Below, piece by piece: positions 12,501-25,201 of a DNA stretch of 64,000 nt; positions within the stretch are counted from its first letter, which is position 1, and every line of letters begins with the position of its first letter. Origin of the DNA: Panagrolaimus kolymaensis (lineage: Eukaryota > Nematoda > Chromadorea > Rhabditida > Panagrolaimidae); assembly GCA_028622995.1 (NCBI GenBank), contig JAJQJQ010000045.1, positions 1-64,000 on the forward strand, read 5' to 3'. Position numbers and translations under genes: made by a program. The notes under the pieces are model-generated. The model saw only the letters and a list, made by a program, of their open reading frames with translations. It was not told the DNA's origin and searched no databases.

Positions 12501-15500
12501 ACAAAATACAGAGGATTATCTAAAAAATAAAAAAGATGGAATCTCTATTCTTTTTTAAATTTTCTGAAAAAGATTTTAAAAAAATGTGGTATAACAGAAA
12601 AAAAAATAAAAGAGAGTCATAAGATCAGCGGCAGTGTGATAAAAGAAAAAAAATTTACAACAACTAAAAAAATTTAATCTCCATATTCAATAACTTCCAA
12701 AGAAGCCAAGGAATTTTTAAAGATTCGTAAATTCTTAAAAATTTATGTTTTATGGACGAAAAATCGTGTCATGAAACGATTTCAAATTTCCGAGGAAAGA
12801 AAAATATTTAAAAAATGCATTTAAAAATTGGAATGTCTAATTCAACTTTAGAAGCTAGACCCAACTCATTTTCAGACATGTTTATATATTCCAGTTAATT
12901 CATGAGCTGGAGGATTATTACTTCTCCAATCCGACATTTAATCGAAAAAGAAAAAGTGAAAATAAAAAGTAAATTTTAAAGTTGTGATACAGATAGCCCT
13001 AAAGTGCTTTTCCAAAAAAAAAATGTCTATTATGGCAGTCAGAATCCACGGTTTATATATTTCCATGTAATTTTAAAATTTATTACTTCCTTTTTGGGCT
13101 TTAAAATTAAAAAAAACAAAAGAAGCAAAAAAACAATTTTAATCCTTCCAAAAAAAACACACAGGACAGAGAGAAAAAAATTAAAATGGGATAGTTTTTT
13201 GCAGGCTTTTGTCAATATTACCATCATGAAAAAAATAATTTTAACTGCCCAAAATAAAAGAGAAACAAAAAAATGGAATGGAAAGCACGAGTTTAATAAA
13301 ATCTAAAAACACAAAATGCGACGAAACCAAAAAGGGCAAAAGCAAAAAAAAAGTTCATCATTTTGTTATTTAGCAAGAATGGAAAGCAAAAAGGAAAAAA
13401 GTTTTATTGTTATGAATGCTGGTTGCGCTTCTCAATGTTCGTTTTTCTTTTAAGAAATAATAAATATTATCAAAACAATTGTGTCATCATCCTCTTCATC
13501 GAGAGAAAGAGGGAATGCTTTCTTTCCGAGAAGAAGAATGTCTGAGAGAAAAAAATATTCTTAAAAATTTTTTTTCTATCGAAAGCTATGGCCCTAAATG
13601 GTCAAAATATAAAATAAAACTTTATTTGGGCCTAAACTTCTAAAACTATAGACTTTTGACAAAAGCGGAAGTTTTCCAGAAACAAAAAAAGTTTAAATAT
13701 TCAGTTTACTATTTATCAAAAAAAAATTCAAACTCAGACTAGTATAAAATTATTAAACTACATACATTTTTTAATTTATAAATAAAAAGAAAAAAATATT
13801 GTCACATCGTTGAAAAAATAAACCTTGTCTAATGCCCCATGTGTCTGTTGTAGCTCAGGCAGTTATTTACTACGTTTTTGAGGTTTTTTTAATATTAATT
13901 TATTTAAATAAATGCATGAATCAAAATCAAAGAAGTTAGTTTAAAACCGGATTTTTTTGTGTACGCAAAAAATTAAGATATTAAAATTACTATTCACGAA
14001 TGCTGATTGTGTTCTATGAAGAAAAAAAATAATATCTGCGATGCGGCGTATATTGTAGCCTAAGCTTTTAGGACGACAATATTTTTTTTTGCAACGAGAA
14101 AAAAATAATAACAGAGAACCAGGAAGGACAAAAAGAAAAAAGAACATTATGATATATCGATTTTCAGAAAAAATTTAATAAAACAAAAACGAGAGAAAGA
14201 CTTAAGCTTTTTTCATGTTAAAAAATGGTAAATAAAAAAATTCAGACTCGTGAATGCCATAAACACGATTATGGTAGGTGAGATTAAAAAAGTGCCACTG
14301 TGACAAAAAAAATAGACCCAGGAAATCAATTTTATAGCAGGGAAAAAACCAACAACAAAAAAAGCAATCTGAAGACTATTAAAAAATGAGACAAAATTAA
14401 ACTGATTTTTTAGAAATTTTTGTCAAGCGACCGAAAAAATTTTCCTTGAGGTCCGAAAAAATAAACTTAGAGTCAAAAATTAAACAAAATAAAGAAAATG
14501 TTTATGCAATCCTTTCTTCGGTTCATTATGAGTTCCATAAAAAAATATATGAAAATATGTTGATCTCAAAAAAATTAAACAAATATATTTGTATAGTCAA
14601 AACAAAAACGAAAGTGCTTGAACACCACCAACCATCCTTAAGAAATACCTTTAAAAAAACACAAAACATGGTTCATCAAGATATAAAATTTAAAAAAGAG
14701 ATAATTATCAGCAAAAAAATCTTTGAGGAAAAAAATAAAGTTTTCATAATTTTTATAAATAATAAAGGAAATATTTTTTTAATAAACACAATCTTCATTT
14801 TTTATTTTTTTGCTTGCTCTTGAAAAAGAAGGAAGGAGGTCCACAGACTCTCTGTCTATCTCATCATAGATTTTTTTTTTTTTACAATAAAAAATATTAA
14901 ATTGTTAAATATTTTTTTTAATATTTTTTTATCTAAATATGTCAATTGAAAAAGCAAACATACATATTTCTATGACCTTTTTTCTTTTTGTAAACGAGCA
15001 GCAAGTAGCAGGCCACAAACGGCATTAAAGTCTGTGTGTGCATGTGTGTGTTTTTTTGTTTTTTGCGGTTATGTGTGTTAAAATTTGTTATTTTATTTGA
15101 GGCAATATGATAGAGAAAAAAGGAAGAAAAAAAGCCATGAAACACACCTGATCGCTTTTTTTTGTTCTCTTTTTTTCCAGAAAGGAGTGTTCGCGGTGCC
15201 CGTTGGATGGATGGAAATGAAGCAACAACGACCGCGGCGGCAATAAGCACCAACAGTCTTTGACCTTTTTTGATAAACTTTATTCAGCCTGCTTTCGCGC
15301 TTTTTCACACTTGCTTCTATTATTAATTGTTTTTGACTTTAAAAAAATTTAAATATCAAAAGCAAAAAATAGACATTAGAAAGAAAAAATGGAGCATGAC
15401 AAATTATTTGATTTTTACACATTAAAAAAATTGATTATTAAAGGTTAGAAGCATGTTGAAACAGAAAAAGAGATGAAAAAACAGTTAGATGCACCAAAAG

Positions 15501-17475
15501 TTGGGGGAATAGAAAAATTAATTTTTTTTTTGTAAAATTGTAACAAAATATAATTAATGGACATGGATCTAAATATACAAACTGATTACAGACTATGGAA
15601 AAGGAGGTCTTCGATTTTGCTTAATTCAGATCTTTTTTTTTCTAAGGAAAATTGAATAGAGTTTGAAGGTCAGTTGCCAGGAGTGATTCCACGTAAGAAT
15701 TCTTACTAAATTAAAAAACTTCTTTCCAGTTTTTTTTCGAGCAATATGAAGATTTTGAAAAGCGTTTCATTTTTTCGAAAAGTGTATTCAAGATTCCGTA
15801 TTGCCTTTTTTGATTATGTAGATTTGAATCAAAGCTGCAGCAGAAAAATTCATTTATTTACATCGAAGATTTTGCCTTGTTTTTAAAACGATGAAAAAAT
15901 GTTTCTAAAAAAAAGTGAGGACAATCGAATTTCGCTTTTATTTTTTGCTAATAATTAATTAGAAAGTCCATTTTTTATAGAATGAATTTTGTGTTAAAAA
16001 TCCAAGGTTTCTTATGGATTGAAATGTTTTTTTTTGCACTTGGAAAACCATTTTTGAAATTTAATTTTAAGTTTTTTCTTTAAATATAAGAAATCGTATC
16101 TTAACTTTGAAAACTTTTTCATTCTTTATTAAGTTTAACGTAGCAGCCGCTTTTAACTTTTGTTTGCTATTTTGTAAGGTAGCTTATTTCACCACCTCCA
16201 AGAGTGATGATGAACTTCTAACATTTTTTCCTTTTTTTTTCCAACTTATTTTTCTTCCACGACAACCAAATATATACCACACAGTCGAACCTTTTTTACG
16301 TGATGTAATGTGCATACATTTTTTTCTCTCTTGTTTTCATCGTAAACAAAAAAAAGAGTCATCCATTTCTTTCTCTGGTTTTTTTTTACTTTCTCTTATT
16401 CTTTTTTTCCGTTCAAAACATTTCTGCATCAAAACTATTTTTTTGTTGTTTATCGCATTTTTTTGTTTTCAAGGTTATTTGATTTTTCGATTTTAAAAAT
16501 AATACACAAAAACAGTTTTCGATTAACAATTTTCTGATTTTTCCATCCAAAAAGTTTCTACGATTATAAACATAGTTTCACATTTTTTAGTTGTCGTCTG
16601 TGTGTGTGTATTGCTATAACTTTGATTTTTTCTTTTTTATTATAGTTTGTTTGTTTTTCCCATTGTTGTGTTGTTGCTTTGCTATAATATTATTTCTTTC
16701 AACAGTGGAAAAAAAACCAAGAAACAAAGTTTTTTCCTTCATTTTTTGCTTGTTTGAATGAGAGTCAGAAAAAAGTTGTTGCACAATGATTCATTCATTT
16801 ATTTTTAAGCTTTTTTCTTTTTTTCCGTGATTGTCTTTGATTTTTTTTCTTAGCCAACTAAAATATAATTTTAAAAATTTTGCTTAAAATTTTCTAACAC
16901 TAAATTTTGTCCATAACAGATGGAGTAAGCGTGTTCGAAAACCCAAATCTAAGATCTAAAAAGCAGCGGCTTTCGTTCATTTTCACATAAATCTGCCATA
17001 TTTTTTGGTTTAAAAATTAAATATCAAGTTTAACAAAATGGGGTTAATTTACCTTTTTTGGACAATACGATCTCTGAACTTTTGATTATTAACTCGTTTA
17101 ATGAACTTTATTATTTTTGTCAATAAATTTCCTTATTTATTTTTCCATATGTTTCTTAATTTCGAGAATGGTCATTATATTATTACATTATAATTTTTTT
17201 CTTAGTTTTTTATTGTAAAAAAATTTTGCAAAAAAACTAGTTTGAATATTTATTAAAAAAAGAAAACTTGCAACGGCAATATTTTTTTAAAATTTCCGAA
17301 GTGACAACCAAAATTTCCTTAGCGCTAAATAAAACTAGGGTTTTCTTTCTTCATATAAAAAATCTACGTCACATTCTACGTCAAAATTTTACCAGTAAAT
17401 GAAAATTATGTCATCCATGTGACCAATACTTGCTTATCAACTTTGGGTGCTAAAAAAGCGTCATTGGATCAAAAC
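9555..17475. other. Long gene-free AT-rich region with strand skew
   Basis: About 7.9 kb without a supported gene. From 9.6 to about 14.8 kb the plus strand is A-rich; from about 15.3 kb it becomes T-rich. ORFs here (for example 14446-14823 and 13004-13306) are Lys/Asn/Phe-rich and featureless. The region may hold 5' leader introns or outrons of the flanking divergent genes. No RNA gene was recognised. Confidence 0.55.
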
Positions 17476-17956
17476 CAGTGTTGTCAAATATCGAATAATC
17501 GAATCGAATATCGAACGAATATTCGATTCGAAAATCGAATTTCGAACGAATATTCGATTCGAAATTCGAGACCTCGAATATCGAATATTCGATTCGATTC
17601 GAATATTCGAAAATTTTCGAATCGAATCGAATATTCGAATTCGATTTTCGAATATTTTCGAATAAATTTTATTAATTCTTTGTTTTAAGAGCCGAAATAG
17701 TTTTAAATGTTCTCAAATGCTCTAAAAAGGGCTTAAAAAGCATTTTATAGCTTAATTTAAATGTATTAGTGCCAATTATAAAATTTAAAAATTTCGAATA
17801 TTCGATTCGAAATTCGAATATTTCGAATATTCGAACCCGAAATTCGAAGGTTTCGAATTTCGAATATTCGATTCGATTCGATTATTCGAAAATATCCGAA
17901 TCGAATCGAATATTCGAATTCGATATTCGAAGGTTTTCGAATATTCGACAACACTG
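17476..17956. mobile_element. hAT-type MITE 2 (481 bp), TTCGAATA-rich
   Basis: Begins CAGTGTTGTC and ends GACAACACTG, perfect 10-bp inverted termini. It is flanked by ATCAAAAC (17468-17475) and ATCAAAAT (17957-17964), a 7/8 match to an 8-bp target duplication. The two arms consist almost only of ATTCGAATA/ATTCGATTCG motifs, themselves palindromic, around a roughly 110-bp AT-rich centre (about 17663-17790). The ORFs reading through the arms on both strands are artefacts of this repeat. Confidence 0.9.
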
Positions 17957-18209
17957 ATCAAAATTAGGACACTTTTTTCCGAAATGTATTTTTACGGCCC
18001 TTGAATTAAGCGCTAAATCGTGTTTAGCTGACGTAAACATATAATTTTTATCATGCATATTGCGTTTATTTTAGTTTATTTATCATTCTTTTTCTACGAG
18101 CTTAAAAGGGTATTTTTCTATCGAGTTTTTTTATTTATATCAAATTCATTTACATTTTTTATTTTTGCTGTTCACCAAAAAATTTTTTTTTTATAATACT
18201 TTTTTCCAG
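17957..18209 (+). other. 5' flank of the four-TM protein gene with 3' splice site
   Basis: AT-rich sequence ending in the polypyrimidine tract and AG at 18201-18209 (TTTTTCCAG), 16 bp before the ATG at 18226. This is a candidate spliced-leader acceptor or the end of a 5' UTR intron. Confidence 0.5.
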
Positions 18210-18225
18210 AAGCCAATAGAAAAAT

Positions 18226-19394
18226 ATGTCAGATAATTTTTTGTTATCAAGAATAAATGGAACCGAAACCGCTCCAGGATCTTTGCAAAATACTCCAGCC
18301 ACTGTTTCCCAATCAAGGTAAAAATATAAAAATCAATAAAATCTTTGAAACTTTATTTTTTGCCATTTAAAAACTATGGAATAAAACTTTCAATTTGTCC
18401 GTTAGCTAAGTGTAATTTTTTGCGGATAAAGATAACGGAAAATGATAAAGCAGGCGATCGATCTGTCACGATTAAAACTTTTTTATTTCGAGAAAAAATG
18501 CTTTACAAATGCGTTAAAAAGCCATGAGCAAATTTGTGGAAAATGTTCTAAAAAATGGTAAAATTGAAAACTTTTTTGGACTAATTTCTGGAGCATTTTT
18601 TTCTGAAAACAAAAAAAAGGTGTAAATTTATTTCCAAATCCCAATGCCAAAAGTAATTAAAAACCATATTTTTTTAGTCCTTATCACAAACGTCGATCCG
18701 AGAAATTAATATACAATTTAATATTTGATACTTTTATTGCACCCGTAATAGCTGTGATTCGAGCCTTTACAGCTTTATTCTTTAATTTATTCTTACTTTT
18801 TGGACTTACTTATGGTTCAACTTATTGCATTTCAAGATTAGCCCAAAATTTGAATGTTGAAGAAATTTATTCAAGTTACAATTATGATGTTACTTTGATT
18901 TTGGGAATTTGTGAGTCAAATTCAATTGCAAATTCTAGAAAATGTTTGGATTGAATTTAAATAATAACGTTTAAATTTTTGGGGATGTGTGACTAAAACT
19001 ATTTTTTTAAAATGAATTTTTACCAGAAAATTTTACAAATTTGCATATTTTCTTAAAATATATGATTTTTTTAGATGGCACTGGAATAATATTATTTTTT
19101 TATTGTTGGTTAATTATTCAACAACCATCTAAACTTTTTGGAGCTTTTAATGGTGCTGCAGCAGCTTTAATGGGAGCCATGGGTTTATTTTGGGGTTATG
19201 AAACACCGAATTCAATTGGAATTTTTTCTGCCATTGGTGCATGTGTATCAGCTTTAATATATTGGATTTGGATTGAAACCAATCAAAAAACTTTATCATC
19301 GCTTCTTTGTCATCATTATGAACAAGTTTCTAATTTAAAACCTGCAAATAGTTATAAACATAATAATAATAACAATAATAATAAACAAAAATAA
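18226..19394 (+). CDS. Small four-helix membrane protein, function unknown
   Basis: Three exons, 18226-18317, 18678-18910 and 19075-19394, give 645 nt in frame (214 aa). The short hydrophilic N-terminus (about 40 residues, Ser/Thr-rich) is followed by four hydrophobic segments: about residues 49-71 (around FTALFFNLFLLFGLTYG), 95-118 (ILGIYGTGIILFFYCWLII), 124-140 (FNGAAAALMGAMGLFWGY) and 146-165 (IGIFSAIGACVSALIYWIWI). The tail is hydrophilic and ends in a run of Asn encoded by AAT/AAC repeats. The start was chosen for the splice acceptor 16 bp upstream and the in-frame exon 1. A polyadenylation-like AATAAA series follows the stop. I do not recognise the family; the protein is an integral membrane protein of unknown location. 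Its long flanks (about 8.7 and 5.8 kb) give no functional context. Confidence 0.75.
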
Positions 19395-22300
19395 ATAAAT
19401 AAAGTTCTATGCTAATTTTTTTTAGACATACACACCAAAAAATATTTACTTAACTTGAGAGATAAACCTTCTTTGAATTATGTTGCAAAAAAAAAAAAGA
19501 ATAAGAAAAAGAAAAAATACACGATTAAGAAAGATTTTTATATTTTGATTTTTTCCCACGCGTTTGACAATGGCAGGCCACTTGAACTTTTTCTTTCATT
19601 ATTTCTATATTTTATTTTTTATTTTTCATGGACGTTTGACCGAACGCGACACATCCATCCTTTTGTCCTTCCTTTTTTTCTCAAAGGTTTTTTGGCACTA
19701 CACAAAAAAGGGAAGAAAAAGAACAAATGCCAGCCAACCTTGTTTATTTCTCTTCCACATTTTTTTCTTCTTCGAACAACCTTGTATGACTTTTTTTTTC
19801 TTGCGCCTGCCTCTTATTTGGTTCAAAAAAAAATAAATAAATGAATGTTTTGCTGTAAAAAAATGAGCACTTTTTCCATGAATTTTTTTGTTTGTTGCAT
19901 ATCTTTCTTGACCTAATAAAATCTTACTTTGTATTTAATTTTTGGTTTTAAGCATCAAAAATTGTTATAATGTAATTTTGTTTTCGCCAACTAATGGATG
20001 GCGAAATCCATAAAAGGCTAAGTTTTGAATAATTTTATATCACCACCGCCAACATATTATTTTTTCTTAATTTTGTCACGATTTTCAAAAAAATTTTCTC
20101 CTATTATATTGTATTATCAAAATAATTTTGCACTTTTAATGAACTCTCCAATTTTGGTCTTCTTCTTTCTCTTCTTTTTTGATTATAAATGAAGATGCCT
20201 TAAAAAATAATAATATAATTTCCGTCTTCTTAAAACATTTTATTTTATATATTAAAACAAGGACTTCCGGTTGTCAATTATCTTCTTCGTATTTTTTTTT
20301 CTGCGTGATTTTTTTTGATGTTGTTTCTCTGCCGCGTAAAGTTAGTTACCCCCTGGGTTTATATTGTTTATCATCATTCATTTAATCAAAAAAGAAAAAT
20401 GGAAAAAAGTATCTTTTCTATTATTTTTTTAGTGTAAAGAGAATCTTATTTTTTTTCCAATTATAAATTATTTAATATTTTAATTACTTAGTCCATAAAT
20501 ACAACAAGGTCAAAAATTAGTGACAATTTTAAAGTTTTTTATTATTATTTCTTGCGCCAAAAAACAATGAGACCCCTTCATATTTTATGGTTCCTTAAAA
20601 GTTTTATTTTTGTTAAACCTTGAAATTCTTTTTTTATTTTACAAAAATTTAAAGAATGAAAATGAAAGTTTTTATTTTCTACTTTCTAAATTTTTTTGTT
20701 AACTTAATTAAAATTTTTGTTTCTATGCTATTTTTAGTAATAACGTTTTTTCAAAAGAATTTATGTCTTTTATTTTTTTTTTGTTCGTTGGTTGCGCGAA
20801 TGAAGAAGAGTTAGGACAAATTAGGCGCCACAATGTCGTTCTTGGTTTTTATTTAGTATTTTTTTTATTCATTTCTTTCCTTCATTTTTTTCTGAAGAAA
20901 AAAAATTATTTCAACGGTTTTTATTTTCACTGAGCGGAAATATTTTTCTCCTTATTTTTTTTTTCATTGATCGGTTTACAACAAAAATAAAAATTGTAAA
21001 AGTTAAAATTTTTGCTTTATAAAAAAGGAATGAAATAACATAATTTTTCCTCTAATATCCTTTTCATTTGCGGCATTCAAACTCTTATTTTAGTAATTAA
21101 AAAAAGTTATAATTCGCTTTTCTTCTGATCGCTCCGTTTTTTGTTTTTCAAAGTTTAAAAAATTTGTCACTTATTTTTAAATATTTACATTTTTACTTAA
21201 AATTAAAGCTTTCTCCTTCGCTTTCGCCTTTGTATTACTTTTTTCCCCTTCAACCTTTCAGCTTACTGATGATCAATGAATCTGAACCATTCATTCATTC
21301 ATTTCTGTTCTATTCTATCTTTATTTTTATATTTTTATTTTCTTTTTCAATGGTCTATTTTTTTGCTTTTGCTGCTATATTTTTTTTGTTTAAAATATGG
21401 AAAAGTAAAATAGCTTTCTTTTTTTGTCATTGTTGTTTGTTCGTTATTCATTCACCATCGTCGTTCCAGTCAGTTTCTGGTTCATTCATTTTTCATTCAA
21501 GCTATCTTCGACGGCGACCAGCGATAGCCGGCTTTCCAAGGATTTTACAAAGATTTTTTTATATGCCATAGGTCGAAGCTCTTGTAAATAGTTAAAGAAA
21601 AGCAACATATTTGTCTTTATTTTTTGTTATTTTACTAAAAAATAAAATTTAGCTTCCAAAAAAAAATAAAAGTTTAATTACAAGTTTTCAATTTTTTTTA
21701 GTTATCTAGATTTTTCAGCGATTCTCTTGCTTGCTTATTTTTACAATATTTTTTAAGAACAAAGTCCAATCTTCTTTTTTTAATAAAAAATAGAAAAATC
21801 TAAACATCATTTTATTACACTTTTCAAACCACACATTTTTCATGCGCTTTTTTTTACGTTGATCGCTGATTTTTTCATAAATCTTAACGTTTCAAGGTTT
21901 CATTTTTATTTATAATCCACAAAAAAAAATTTGATGGCTTTCTTGCTTTCATAAAATTTAGATATCTTTTTTTTCCTGATTTATTCAATTCCATATAATT
22001 TTTTTTTCTATTAACAAAAAAAGTGATTTTTGACTTTTTTCATCTATCCTCAAAGTTTTTTTTTCAATTCTTTTATTTTACTTTATTTTTTTGTTGCTTC
22101 CTTTTTTTCCTTCTTTTTTCTCAGCTGTTTCCATTCATTTATTTCTGTTGTCAAAATTTCGAGTTTAATTTAAAGCAAATTTTTTTTGATCAAAAAAATC
22201 AACAAATTTCAATTATTTTAACTCTTTCATTTTTTTACTTTAAAAAATTAACTTGAAAAAATACATGAATTTTGATTTCAAGCGTTTGTAAAATGCTTGT

Positions 22301-25130
22301 GAGTCACAGTAATCATCCATCTTTTTTGATACATTAAAAAATGTGCTTTAACTCCCCATTTTTTTTTTATTTCCAAATGCTATCAAAGTGCTTTTCCATT
22401 TCACATTTTTTTCCTTTGATTTTTTTTTCTATTTTTCTTTTGTCATTTTGTTTCTTCTTCTCTTCTCTGATATGATTTTTCTTTTTTCATTTCTCTTGGC
22501 TCACAAACATTTTTCTGAATAGCTTTTGCCCTTGCTTATTTTTTTCACAAAACTTTTTTTTGCTTGTATTTTTTTTATTTCTAAAAAAAGCCTTTTATGG
22601 TTTTTTTCTGTCGTCGTTGTTGTTGTCCACATTTTTCTTTCTTTCATTCATCCATTTATTTTTCGTGGCTTTTTTTCTTTCCTTTTTTTATTTTTTTGTA
22701 ACAAAGAAAACGAACACGCGAAAATGATTTTTTTTTGTTCTAAAAATGGCGGATTCATTGCTTTTGCGGGAGTTTTGGTTTGCAGAGAAAACTCAAAAAA
22801 GCAAAAGGAAAGAAAAAAAAATCGAAGGATTTAATCGAAGGGTTTTATGCTATTTTTTGTGTTAGTTTTTTTAAGTTTTTAAATGCCTGAAATTTATGAC
22901 CGATTAGACAAATTTTATTTTTTAAAAGGATCTTGATTTGATCTTTAAAATATTATTGTGACTCTCAAACTCTTTTTTTTCTTATGCCAATTTTGAACTA
23001 TTTTTAATTTCCGTCGGCTGTCGGTTTTTGCATTCTCCATCATCTGAAAAAAACTGGCCAAGAATTATGAAGCTTCAATTTGTTTTTTGAGTTTCTTGTC
23101 TTCTTGCTTTTGCTCACTGTCGTCTTTTTTACAATTCATAATTAAAAATACATATACAAAAATGAAATTCGAGTTTTTTTCCTTCTCTTAGTTTTTCTCA
23201 TTTTTTCGCACCCCCAACCGTGATGATGATCACGTCGTCGTCGTCTAATTGCAGGTTCCTTTTATTTCCTAACTTTTTTTATTCTTACTTTTTTTGGTAT
23301 CATTTTTTTCTTTACTGCAAAAAAATAAGAAAAAATGAATGAATGAAAGACTCTTCCTTCATTTTTTTTTGTTGGCGATTAAGATGCACCGGAAGTGACG
23401 CTTTTAACGTGTTTGTATGTATGTATTAATGGTGGTGGTTGTGTATTTTCAACCATCCAACACAACGGAGGAGATAGAAAGGAAGGAAGAAAAAGAATGT
23501 ATGTGTATCGACGACGACGACAAAGGAGTAACATCAGGCGAGTGAGCGCCGAAAAAAATATCGAAGGGGTGCGAAAAAAAAGGGTTTGTTGTGTGAATGA
23601 TTAAAAAAATTGAAAGAAATCAATTTATTTTTGATCAAAAACTCAAAAAAATGGTGTGGATTTTTTCGAAATATTTATTTTCAATTTATATTAACAACAA
23701 AAAAACAAAAGCAAGAGTATGCAAAATGCAAAAAAAATGACACGAAAGTTTAAACTTTTGTGATTGAATTTTACTGTTTAATTTTAAGGGTGTTTTTAAA
23801 ATGAGTATTTTTTATTTTTGTGATATTAGAAATCACGGCCAAAACCGCTATTTTTTAAATATCTAAAAAAGCCATGTTTTTGCTTCTCACTTATTTATCA
23901 AAATTAAGCTACGTATAAAGGTCAAAAAATCAAATATATATATTTTTTATCAATGAAAAAAGCAAAAAAGCCCAAAAAAAGATTCAGTATCAGAGAAAGA
24001 AAAGAAAGCATTCCTCTCCATTCTAAAAGAAAGAAAAACCCTTAAAAGGCAACGACGACCCATCCGAGAGGGTTAAAATATTAATTTTTATGATTAGTGC
24101 TGCTTTCTCTTTCCGGAGAAAAAAAGAGAGAAATTATCAATAAAAGTCCTAAAAAAAGAATGGAACAAAAATGTAGTCATTGATCAATGAAGAAAGTTGC
24201 CGCTGGATGATTGAGAGAAGAATACATTAAAACAATACATAAAAACTATTTTTTTCGATTTTAATCAGAGTGTTACAAAAAACCTTTATTTGAAATATAG
24301 TTATTAAAAAAACAAAAACTTGCAAACCGCGAAAAAAAGTGTTAATTGTCGAGTAAGTTGAAGAGGAACTAAACTCAAGAAGAAGAAAAAAATTTCATTT
24401 TGCACTTAATGGACGGACCACCCACTTAAAAAAAAGGAAATAAGGAAATAGAAAAATCATTCAACAAAAACGTTTGACCTTAGCATTTTTTGGTCAAGTA
24501 CACAACTCTTCAAGTTTTTGTTTTGATTGTTTTTGTTGTTATGATTCAAGGTGGTAAAATTTTTATTGGAGCTTTTGTTTCTATAAATTTAAATTATTTA
24601 TGGAAACAATTTTTTTTTTGAATGATGGAATATCTATATTCAGTGATTCTGAATCCAAGGCGTTTATTAAAATTTTAATTATTCCCAAAAATTTTAAGTT
24701 TCAAAAAATGCTTTTAATTTTGCTATTTTAAAGCCTATTTTTTTGTTTCAGTTTCTACCTTTTTATTTTTTTACTCGCATTTTTTTCTTTTTTTAACTAA
24801 TCAATCAACTTCCTTTCTTTATTCTTTTTTTCTTCTTCTTCCATCTTGGGAATCATTAAATCAATCAATCTCAGCCGCCATCCGTTTGCAATAGTATTTA
24901 TTCTGGCGCGTGGCCACAAAACCAAAACTAACTAACCTTACTTTTTTTTAAAAACCGTTTTTTAAACATTTATTTTTCGTTTTTTTTTTCTGTCTCATTA
25001 CCACTTCTTTTTTTTTTTATATTGTTGTTGTTGCATATTGCGTTTTTTTTTCTTTACCTTTTTTGATTTTTTTTGCAGCGCGTTTTTAAGAAAAAACTGT
25101 TCAAACTTATTGTTTTATTTTTTTTTGCAG
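19395..25130 (+). other. Long T-rich gene-free region upstream of the RasGAP gene
   Basis: About 5.7 kb with a strongly T-rich plus strand and no supported coding region; ORFs are Phe/Leu-rich artefacts of T-runs. It ends in two 3' splice-site-like tracts, TTTTTTGCAG at about 25070-25078 and again at 25121-25130, just ahead of the RasGAP start. It may therefore be largely outron or 5' UTR intron. Confidence 0.5.
25121..25130 (+). promoter_or_regulatory. Candidate trans-splice / 5' UTR acceptor of the RasGAP gene
   Basis: A polypyrimidine run followed by TTTTTTGCAG, 71 bp before the ATG at 25202. It fits the nematode consensus for a 3' splice site. With no coding exon upstream it is either a spliced-leader acceptor or the end of a 5' UTR intron. 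Confidence 0.5.
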
Positions 25131-25201
25131 CAAGTGAAAATGTTAAAATATTAAAAAGGAAGATATTGGCATTTTTATTTTATTAATCAAAATTTATATT
25201 A

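Noticed and set aside
14446..14823. 125-codon frame in the long gene-free region
   Set aside because: Lys/Ile/Phe-rich, no splice-supported extension, no motif; typical of AT-rich noise.
17419..17957. Open frames on both strands through MITE 2
   Set aside because: They follow the TTCGAATA repeat and encode only repetitive Ile/Arg/Ser/Asn stretches.
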